This document shows positions 7,352 through 12,794 of a stretch of DNA of 12,794 nt, piece by piece (position 1 is the first letter of the stretch; each line of letters opens with the position of its first letter). The DNA is from Planctomycetota bacterium (GTDB taxonomy: Bacteria; Planctomycetota; Phycisphaerae; SM23-33). The DNA is taken from assembly GCA_021160865.1 (NCBI GenBank), contig JAGHBS010000118.1:1-12794 (forward strand), read 5' to 3'. Position numbers and translations under genes: made by a program. The notes beneath the pieces were generated by a model that was given only the letters and a program-made list of their open reading frames with translations, did not search any database and was not told the origin of the DNA.

Positions 7352-8482
7352 AGTTGTTATCGTCATTGTTTGGTTATGTAGTTCACATGGACCGCCACTA
7401 CCTTTGAATGGTCCGATCTCACCGTAGGAGTAAAATCCCGTATAGGTGGCATCTCTGCCAAATTTTTCTACCACTGCGTCAACTTCGAGATCGGTGTTAT
7501 TACCGAGCAGAAGTTTTCTACCGACGCAACTTATCAGCAAGGCAAGGTCGATATCTGGTTTGCCACTTGAGAGGCACATGTTGGCGGCATTTTCGGCCCC
7601 GGCGATGAGCTGATCATAATTGGCATGCATCAACTGTATCACTGAACCTTCGGGAACATCACCGGCAAAGGTAAGTGAGCCGTTCTGCTTATCAACAGCA
7701 AGTAATGTGCGGATTAATCCCATCTTTCCTTGCTTTGGAGATATTGCTAAGGGGAAAAGCAAACCAGAGGCAGGGAGGTCCTTAGCCTCATCACCCAGAT
7801 AAGCGCTATAAACATCCAACGCCCTGCTATGGTCAATTTCGTAGACAACATTTGCCTTCGACTTAGTCACCTTCCTGTACGGTCCGAAAGGTGCCCAGCC
7901 GCCAAACGACCCACGATTGACCTGCAAGGCATCACCGTAAAAACCAACTGCGACAATACTTTTGGCATGGATACCATCACTATCGAGGGTAAAGGTCTTC
8001 TCAAATCGACTTCCATCGCCAGCCAAGCCGCCACTAAAGGGAATATCTGCCGGTAAGGCATTGCGGATACCTCTTACCAAAGAACTACCATTAACAACTT
8101 GACCGTCACTCAAAACCAGAATGTAGGCCAAATTGTCATCGTAAAGTCCTTCAACAAGTGCAGCACCAGCGGCTTGAGAATCTTCCATCGATTTGACTTC
8201 AATACAATGTGTACGTACCATCGTTGAGTTAAACTGCATCAAGGTAATAGTAATGGTATCATCCTCAACGCCTTTTGCTGTTATCTCACCTGCTGTGGTA
8301 CATCCTGCCAATACTGCGCCGCTATAGTATTCTTGAAGTCGATTATGCAACGCAGGATTTTCCATATGAGCAGTTGACCCGAAAACCAATGCCAGAGACA
8401 TTCCACCATCTTTAATCTCCGTCGGTGGCTGAATCTCTTCAGCAGAACTGACTTGCTGCTGTGTAATCTTTATCCGCCCCAT
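7337..8482 (-). CDS. FIST domain sensor protein (NosP-like)
   Basis: A cytoplasmic sensor with FIST_N (about residues 25-215) and FIST_C (about 225-370) and no other domain. Typical signatures are LAGCTTAGEI, VLSDGQVVNGSSLVRGI, FSGGLAGDGSRFEKTF and the C-terminal YSYGEIGP...CELHNQTMTITTF. The family was proposed to bind small ligands. Its NosP members bind heme and sense nitric oxide, usually regulating an adjacent histidine kinase or c-di-GMP enzyme. The context here fits that exactly: a NahK-like hybrid kinase and a diguanylate cyclase follow in the same direction. I cannot assign the heme ligand from sequence, so NO sensing is inferred from family and context. The ATG at 8482 has AAGGAG six bases upstream, giving 381 residues; a GTG six codons earlier is less likely. 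It is the first gene of the operon. Confidence 0.9.
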   Translation of the reverse strand: MGRIKITQQQVSSAEEIQPPTEIKDGGMSLALVFGSTAHMENPALHNRLQEYYSGAVLAGCTTAGEITAKGVEDDTITITLMQFNSTMVRTHCIEVKSMEDSQAAGAALVEGLYDDNLAYILVLSDGQVVNGSSLVRGIRNALPADIPFSGGLAGDGSRFEKTFTLDSDGIHAKSIVAVGFYGDALQVNRGSFGGWAPFGPYRKVTKSKANVVYEIDHSRALDVYSAYLGDEAKDLPASGLLFPLAISPKQGKMGLIRTLLAVDKQNGSLTFAGDVPEGSVIQLMHANYDQLIAGAENAANMCLSSGKPDIDLALLISCVGRKLLLGNNTDLEVDAVVEKFGRDATYTGFYSYGEIGPFKGSGGPCELHNQTMTITTFTEL

Positions 8483-8530
8483 AATTTTCTCCTTGTGCAC
8501 AAATGCAATGTGGGTTTATCGACTAAATCA

Positions 8531-8550
8531 CTGATGCTAATAATCATCAG
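8531..8550. repeat. Inverted repeat in the FIST leader
   Basis: CTGATG-ctaataat-CATCAG has perfect 6-bp arms around an 8-base loop and ends 48 bases before the FIST ATG. It contains one of the two TGCTAATA copies. It could be an operator or an mRNA hairpin; no U-tract follows, so it is not a terminator. Confidence 0.4.
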
Positions 8551-8669
8551 ATTATCCGCGATCTATCGTGTCTGCTAATATGCCTACGATCCATCCTGGC
8601 TTCAAATGACAAACGTTATCCAAATGGCAATAGCTACCACTTCCACCCCCGACCCGAAATACGTGATTT

Positions 8670-8697
8670 TTATCGACGGACAGGTATAGCGACTTGA
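8670..8697 (-). promoter_or_regulatory. Sigma-28-like promoter candidate for the FIST operon
   Basis: On the minus strand, TCAAG (8697-8693) is followed after 15 bases by GTCGATAA (8677-8670), which differs from the flagellar sigma consensus GCCGATAA at one base. The -35 match and the spacing are only approximate. A second GTCGATAA at 8523-8516 has no matching -35. This would leave a leader of roughly 180 bases. Confidence 0.25.
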
Positions 8698-8749
8698 ATT
8701 ATCGCTTGATAAAAAATGTCGATTAGAACATGCTTTCGTCTATCGATAT

Positions 8750-8767
8750 CTGTGAAACCTTTCACTA
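8750..8767. promoter_or_regulatory. Rex-operator-like palindrome
   Basis: The 18 bases CTGTGAAACCTTTCACTA match the known Rex operator TTGTGAA-N4-TTCACAA at 12 of 14 defined positions; the mismatches are the first base and the second-last base. The core GTGAAA-CC-TTTCAC is perfectly symmetrical. It lies about 268 bases upstream of the FIST start and downstream of the glycosyltransferase, so the FIST operon is the only gene set it could control from the promoter side. Confidence 0.45.
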
Positions 8768-8838
8768 AATACAACCAGCAGCATCTTCTCACTTATATAC
8801 CTATATCTCTCAAATCGTTGGGAACTTTGTAGAAAATA

Positions 8839-8872
8839 GATACGAGGTATCGCGTTTAGAGACTGCGAGTCT
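8839..8872 (-). terminator. Two small adjacent hairpins downstream of the glycosyltransferase
   Basis: On the minus strand, AGACT-CGC-AGTCT (8872-8860) is followed 8 bases later by GATAC-CTC-GTATC (8851-8839) and then TATTTTC. Each has perfect 5-bp arms and a 3-base loop. They begin 42 bases after the glycosyltransferase stop. Stems are short and the U-tract is poor, so this is at best a weak terminator. Confidence 0.3.
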
Positions 8873-8914
8873 ATTGCTCTGGAGTCAACCGAAACTACGT
8901 GTCAGTGATAAAAA

Positions 8915-9826
8915 CTATGCCTTATGTAATTGAGCGATAAAGTAGAATATGCGAGCCTTTATGTTATTGGGGTTATATTGAATTGCCTTTGTGAGATATT
9001 TAATAGCGTCTTGATAATTACCCTCACGAAGGAGCATTTTGCCAGCCTTGTAATGAACTTCTGAAAGTCGCTTGAACGCCTCTTCTTTTGGAATGAACTT
9101 TTTCCCACCTTCTTCAAAGTAAAATCGTTCGAGCATTGCTGCTTTAGTAACCGTGCCTTTCAAACGATTCGATCGAGACAGCGAAGTGAGATGCCATCGA
9201 CGTATTGCCAGTGGTTCGTTAATCAGGCTGAATTCGAATTTTGTAGATACCCGGAGCCAGTATTCGTAATCTTCGGAGACGGATAGCGATTCATCAAAAG
9301 TTCCGCACCGTTCAATAACGCGTTTGTGAAAGACGGTCGACGGAGTATGAATGAAGATGCTCTTGAATAATTTTCGCGTCAATTGACCTGCGAAGCATGG
9401 CTTGGTGTGTCCTTTCATTTCTTTGCCGTCAAGTCTAATCGGTTTCATGGGAGTATAGACGATGCTGATGTCGGGATGCCTGGCGAGATGTTCCATGCAG
9501 CGGGCGAGTTTCTCCGGCAACCAAAGGTCATCGGCATCGAGCAGTGCGATCCACTTGCCTTTCATCTCGGCTATGCCTCGATTACGGGCTGCCGCTGGAC
9601 CTCGATGAGGAATCCTGAGCGCACGCACCTTATCCCAATCGGCTGAAATGCTTTTGATCACATCCCACGTTTCATCTTCCGAGCCATCGTCAACTATGAT
9701 TACCTCAAAGTTCTGGTAGGTTTGCTTTCTCACCGACTCAACTGCTTGTGGCAATAATTGAGCACAATTATATGCAGGTATGATGACGCTAACTGCTGGA
9801 TTAGGCTTATGGACATTGCTCGACAT
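8915..9826 (-). CDS. Family 2 glycosyltransferase with C-terminal TPR-like segment
   Basis: A 303-residue protein that should transfer a sugar from a nucleotide donor. The GT-A domain (about 10-220) shows VSVIIPAYNCAQLL, the nucleotide-binding IIVDDGSEDET (Asp46, Asp47), the metal-binding LLDADDLW (Asp97-x-Asp99) and the acceptor-side SEDYEYWLR (Glu185-Asp186), where a catalytic base is usually found. No transmembrane segment is present, so it is a soluble or peripheral enzyme. Residues about 250-295 (YKAGKMLLREGNYQDAIKYLTKAIQYNPNN) form a TPR-like helical pair. The ATG at 9826 follows the stop of the propeller gene by one base, with only a weak GGTGA before it, so translational coupling is likely. 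The acceptor is unknown; neighbours suggest a glycan-related role but do not specify it. Confidence 0.88.
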   Translation of the reverse strand: MSSNVHKPNPAVSVIIPAYNCAQLLPQAVESVRKQTYQNFEVIIVDDGSEDETWDVIKSISADWDKVRALRIPHRGPAAARNRGIAEMKGKWIALLDADDLWLPEKLARCMEHLARHPDISIVYTPMKPIRLDGKEMKGHTKPCFAGQLTRKLFKSIFIHTPSTVFHKRVIERCGTFDESLSVSEDYEYWLRVSTKFEFSLINEPLAIRRWHLTSLSRSNRLKGTVTKAAMLERFYFEEGGKKFIPKEEAFKRLSEVHYKAGKMLLREGNYQDAIKYLTKAIQYNPNNIKARIFYFIAQLHKA

Positions 9827-9827
9827 A

Positions 9828-11768
9828 CTACTTCACCGGTATTGTCCAGAGTTCATCTGCAACGACGAAATATAATACCCCATCGTGAACCTGGAGAAAC
9901 TCACCTGGCCAATCACCTGTTTCGATAATTGTCCGAAAGGAAACATCCGAACCATTAAGCAAAAGTTTGCAAATCTTATTCCCATAGGCGGCATAGATTT
10001 GTCCGTCAGGCCCGGTGGCTACATCACCGAGATTTTCAGATACTTGGCCAAGATTTTCAATCGTTCCATCATGGGGACTCCAAACCCAAAGTGTTCCTCT
10101 TCGGATATGCCAGGTGAACCCGTCTGTTCCATCAAGTATGAGAACCTTACCTGATGGCAGCATTGCAACAACACGAAGAGCAGTTGCATGATCACGGATA
10201 TTTTGCAGGTAGCGAATCTCCAAATTATCTATGTCGAATGCGACCACTTTAGCAGTCTTTTGTATAGCAGGGGTGGAATTACCGTCAGCGTATATTTCCA
10301 TACCGATGTACAATAATCGCGATGATTTATCGAGTACTAAACTATTCGGTTTTTCGTCGGGTATAAGATGCCTCCAGAGGCGAACCTCACCGCTTTTCGG
10401 ATCGATACGAGACAGCGCTCCACCGAGATGGCCATACTGCGGACTTGAAGCCAACCAGATGTACCTTCCATCGTGAACCATGTCCATGGGTCTCATCTGT
10501 TCGTGCCCGATTACCGCCAGAACTCGCGGGTTGTCAGGCCAGGCTGCCGGTGCGCCGGGGTCGAAGGCCGTTACGGTGCAGGTGGTATAACTGGCCATTA
10601 TCAGTCTGGCAGTTGCCTCATCCCAAATCATACAGCAGATTTGCCCTCCACCCGGAGCTGCTCTGCCTAAATCGCGTCCATTACCTGTATTGAGGTCAAT
10701 TTCCCAAAATCGCTGATTGATATAGGGGCCACCAAAGGCTTTACCAATCTGCGGGACAACACACAAGCAATGCGTTTCCATCTGCCCGTATGAGTCCAAT
10801 TGATGCTCGATTATTTCACCATCCCTCGTATCGTATCGCAAAAATCGCCCTGCTGTATCAAGGGCACAAACGTAACGGTTATCGTAACCGTGGAGCACAG
10901 ATGGGGAATCACCTGCAAAGGGACTTTGTACGATTTGCCAGCCCGATTCATCCTGATCGAAATCAAGACGGTATAGATTCCCACCGGGCCAAAAGAGACA
11001 GTACACTTTCGTCTCGATAAGACAGCAGGCGCGCCGTGTAATATGCTGGTCCCGTTCAATTCCTTCTGGCGGGGTGATAATGGAGATTATTTCAAACGAG
11101 GGGTATCGTAGTATGAAAAGTTCATTGCCTGACATCACCAGGAGCCGTTCATTATCGAGAAACGACAGCCATTGCGTATAAGTCCGCCCCTTTAGAACTT
11201 CGGGGCTATGAGACTGAACCTCCATTGAGGCAGGGTTAAGGATAACCAATCTTGCCTGGGGACAATTGAGCCCGAAGAGGATTTTCCCATCAGGACAAGC
11301 AAGGACATTATGAGCATATAAAGAAGGCGGATTTTCAGTGTCCAGTGGTTTGAAGACCTTGAGAAGTTTCTTTTCTTTCCAACTATAGATGCATGCGTGG
11401 CCGGGCGAAGCAGACCATGCTACCAGCGAACCAGCGATGCACCCGCCCCAGGTAATTCCGTTCATTTCGCCACGAACAAGGATTTCAAACTGATCGGATT
11501 GCGGGTCGTAAACGATTAGCGAGCCCTCACAGCAGCCAAGATAAAGCCGCCCATCAGGCGCAGTTCGCAGCATATATGCCCCATCTATATTGTCAGGCAA
11601 CACCCGATATGTGCTTTCGCCAGTATCAGGATCGAAGATGTAAATTCGACCACCATAAACGTAGCTATATGTGCTGGATACCAGGTGCGGCCGTCCGTTA
11701 AAAATGACTTCAGCGATTTCTGCATTAACAAACGGCAGCCGTGTTTGAGGAGTGTGGTATTTTTGCAT
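9828..11768 (-). CDS. Large beta-propeller protein without signal peptide
   Basis: A 646-residue protein built of repeated blade-like units. Each has a turn such as PDGRLYLG, PDGKILFG, DGRYIWLA, SSRLLYIG, PSGKVLIL or PDGQIYAA, followed about 10-20 residues later by a strand such as LIVYDPQSDQ, LVILNPAS, FLRYDTRDG, FWEIDLNTG, LSRIDPKSG or VVAFDID. The length suits two seven-bladed propellers. The start (MQKYHTPQTRLPFVNAE) is not hydrophobic, so it appears cytoplasmic, unlike many exported propellers. I see no catalytic motif; it could be a lyase-type, lactonase-type or scaffolding propeller. The ATG at 11768 has AAGG about 9 bases upstream. It lies 35 bases after the amidohydrolase-like gene and one base before the glycosyltransferase, so all are probably one transcript. 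Function unknown. Confidence 0.8.
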   Translation of the reverse strand: MQKYHTPQTRLPFVNAEIAEVIFNGRPHLVSSTYSYVYGGRIYIFDPDTGESTYRVLPDNIDGAYMLRTAPDGRLYLGCCEGSLIVYDPQSDQFEILVRGEMNGITWGGCIAGSLVAWSASPGHACIYSWKEKKLLKVFKPLDTENPPSLYAHNVLACPDGKILFGLNCPQARLVILNPASMEVQSHSPEVLKGRTYTQWLSFLDNERLLVMSGNELFILRYPSFEIISIITPPEGIERDQHITRRACCLIETKVYCLFWPGGNLYRLDFDQDESGWQIVQSPFAGDSPSVLHGYDNRYVCALDTAGRFLRYDTRDGEIIEHQLDSYGQMETHCLCVVPQIGKAFGGPYINQRFWEIDLNTGNGRDLGRAAPGGGQICCMIWDEATARLIMASYTTCTVTAFDPGAPAAWPDNPRVLAVIGHEQMRPMDMVHDGRYIWLASSPQYGHLGGALSRIDPKSGEVRLWRHLIPDEKPNSLVLDKSSRLLYIGMEIYADGNSTPAIQKTAKVVAFDIDNLEIRYLQNIRDHATALRVVAMLPSGKVLILDGTDGFTWHIRRGTLWVWSPHDGTIENLGQVSENLGDVATGPDGQIYAAYGNKICKLLLNGSDVSFRTIIETGDWPGEFLQVHDGVLYFVVADELWTIPVK

Positions 11769-11803
11769 TGCGCATTACCTTGGTGGCTTCATAGTACCGA
11801 TTT

Positions 11804-12571
11804 TTACCCGATCTCGGGAACAATACGCTTGAGATTCTTGAAGAGGATTTTATCTTTCTGGGATTTTGTCAATTCCAGTCGATCGACAGCGATGATTGCT
11901 GGCTGGCAGTATCGCAAAAGCATCGTCGAGCCGAACATCAGGCGATCGACGGTGCAGGTCTTCAACCCGTTTTCGATACCGGCTCCAAAGCCACCGTGCA
12001 TAAGGGCTGTATCTTGATATATCTTTGGTGCATTCTTGCCTCGCAAGGGTTTGAGCGGAGTAGAATTGAGTAGCATGAACGTAGCACCGGGAAATTTCTT
12101 GAATAGCGAGATTATCTCATCGCTCGGCACCTGTCGGGAATGATCGAGCGGGCTTCTACCACGCAAATCGACCACCCTGCCATAAAGTGCCACCCGCATC
12201 TTCAATTCGTGGGCGGCAGAGACAATCTCCTCAGCGACGCTGTCGGTGAGTTTATAGCCATGATATTGCGGGATTAACCGCAACACCGGCATTGACCATT
12301 CCTCTCGGCACTGCTTGAGGTCCCTTTCCCAGCCGAAGTAAGTCGGGTTGAGTATCGCACAGGGAACTAATCTGTCGCGATGCCGACGAACTTGCTGATA
12401 CAACTCACGATTTGCCTCATGAGAATCCATATAAAAAATACCCTGCAGCGAGGCAACCAGCGCCTTTTCGATGCCGTGAGAATCCATCTGCCGAAGTAAA
12501 TCCGCTACACTTGTATAGGGCAAGCGACGGTAAGGCCAATAACCAATCCACGTATCTGCATCGTAAATCAT
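11804..12571 (-). CDS. Amidohydrolase-2-like TIM-barrel protein lacking the usual metal ligands
   Basis: A 255-residue protein with the layout of small amidohydrolase-2 family members: MIYDADTWIGYWPYRRL, a DLLRQMDSHGIEKALVASLQG helix-strand, LVPCAILNP, ISLFKKFPGATFMLLNS, then DRLMFGST near the end. Family members normally start with HxH and end in a GSD or GTD whose Asp binds metal. Here HxH is DADTW and the last motif is GST, so at least those metal ligands are missing. It may be a non-catalytic partner, perhaps of the homologous protein encoded immediately upstream, which keeps the Asp (FATDG). The ATG at 12571 has GAGGAAGG about 8 bases before it and lies 3 bases after the upstream stop. 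Fold assignment is fairly secure; function is not. Confidence 0.72.
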   Translation of the reverse strand: MIYDADTWIGYWPYRRLPYTSVADLLRQMDSHGIEKALVASLQGIFYMDSHEANRELYQQVRRHRDRLVPCAILNPTYFGWERDLKQCREEWSMPVLRLIPQYHGYKLTDSVAEEIVSAAHELKMRVALYGRVVDLRGRSPLDHSRQVPSDEIISLFKKFPGATFMLLNSTPLKPLRGKNAPKIYQDTALMHGGFGAGIENGLKTCTVDRLMFGSTMLLRYCQPAIIAVDRLELTKSQKDKILFKNLKRIVPEIG

Positions 12572-12574
12572 TCT

Positions 12575-12794
12575 CTAAACCTTCCTCATACTCAAAATCC
12601 GCTGAAAATTTTCACCCCAGATTAGTTCCTTTTCTCGTTGAGAGATATTTGCATCCATAATCTTTCCAATTCCCCGTTCCGTTGCACCATCAGTGGCAAA
12701 GAGTAACCGATCTGCACCAAGGTCGCGAACGGCCTTTTCTATCATACCGGCGTCGATGACGCTACCGCTGGTGTCCATATAGACGTTCTTGGGG
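12575..12794 (-). CDS. Amidohydrolase-2-like protein, C-terminal part (5' truncated by window)
   Basis: The frame is open to the right edge of the window, giving about 73 residues of a C-terminus. VYMDTSGSVI followed by IEKAVRDLGADRLLFATDG is the typical last part of an amidohydrolase-2 TIM barrel, with the Asp of FATDG at the position of a metal or catalytic ligand. ANISQREKELIWGENFQRIL is the closing helix common to the family. The N-terminal HxH motif is outside the window, so activity cannot be judged. It precedes the second amidohydrolase-like gene by 3 bases and is transcribed with it. Confidence 0.75.
   Translation of the reverse strand, partial: PKNVYMDTSGSVIDAGMIEKAVRDLGADRLLFATDGATERGIGKIMDANISQREKELIWGENFQRILSMRKV

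Larger units (their letters stand above)
8483..8914. other. Long intergenic region upstream of the FIST operon (432 bases)
   Basis: No open frame with coding character and no RNA gene is visible on either strand. Between the glycosyltransferase stop and the FIST start it holds, from right to left, two small hairpins after the glycosyltransferase, a Rex-like palindrome, a sigma-28-like promoter candidate, two copies of GTCGATAA (minus strand), two copies of TGCTAATA (8535-8542 and 8573-8580, plus strand) and a hairpin. No conventional sigma-70 promoter of good quality is apparent for the FIST operon. Confidence 0.6.

Noticed and set aside
8622..8640. Possible sigma-54 promoter (TGG...GC on the minus strand)
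   Set aside because: The GG and GC elements are 8 bases apart instead of 10, and the remaining consensus bases do not fit.
8483..8914. Cyclic di-GMP riboswitch in the leader of the FIST operon
   Set aside because: I could not find the conserved GEMM core or its tetraloop-receptor arrangement; only small hairpins are present.
1..12794. tRNA genes, CRISPR arrays, insertion sequences, phage or integration signatures
   Set aside because: No cloverleaf, no regularly spaced repeats, no transposase or integrase motifs, and no target-site duplications were seen.

Overview
The window is a gene-dense bacterial chromosome segment with no mobile element, CRISPR array or RNA gene that I can see. Both ends cut through genes. 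The mix (IleS, PurN, Rex, IspH, a soluble multidomain hybrid kinase, tandem amidohydrolase-like proteins beside a large propeller protein) and the wording of the IleS tail suggest Planctomycetota, perhaps Phycisphaerae. That placement is from memory of protein style and is only moderately secure.

Left part (1-3749), housekeeping genes. The 3' end of isoleucyl-tRNA synthetase (+) runs tail-to-tail into a hotdog acyl-CoA thioesterase (-), overlapping it by 9 bases. The thioesterase is divergent from purN (+). purN converges with a redox repressor gene, rex (-), which carries a +1 frameshift. Upstream of rex lies ispH (-). purN, rex and ispH each have a sigma-70-like -10 box only 9-12 bases before the ATG and no Shine-Dalgarno sequence, so they look leaderless.

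Middle part (3750-8914), a signalling operon on the minus strand. The order is a FIST-domain sensor (NosP-like), a soluble PAS-PAS-HisKA-HATPase-REC-HPt hybrid kinase whose N-terminus resembles the NosP-associated kinase NahK, and a REC-GGDEF diguanylate cyclase that overlaps the kinase gene by 20 bases. All three have good Shine-Dalgarno sequences, and a hairpin after the cyclase looks like the terminator. This reads as a complete route: ligand (possibly NO via heme) to FIST to phosphorelay to c-di-GMP. The 432-base region upstream holds an 18-bp palindrome matching the Rex operator consensus at 12 of 14 defined positions, a sigma-28-like promoter candidate and several hairpins. Because rex is about 6 kb away, redox control of the operon is a testable idea.

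Right part (8915-12794), a tight minus-strand cluster: the C-terminus of an amidohydrolase-2-like protein, a second such protein that lacks the usual metal ligands, a 646-residue beta-propeller protein without a signal peptide, and a family 2 glycosyltransferase with a TPR-like tail. Spacings are 3, 35 and 1 bases, so they are probably co-transcribed. I do not recognise this combination as a described pathway.
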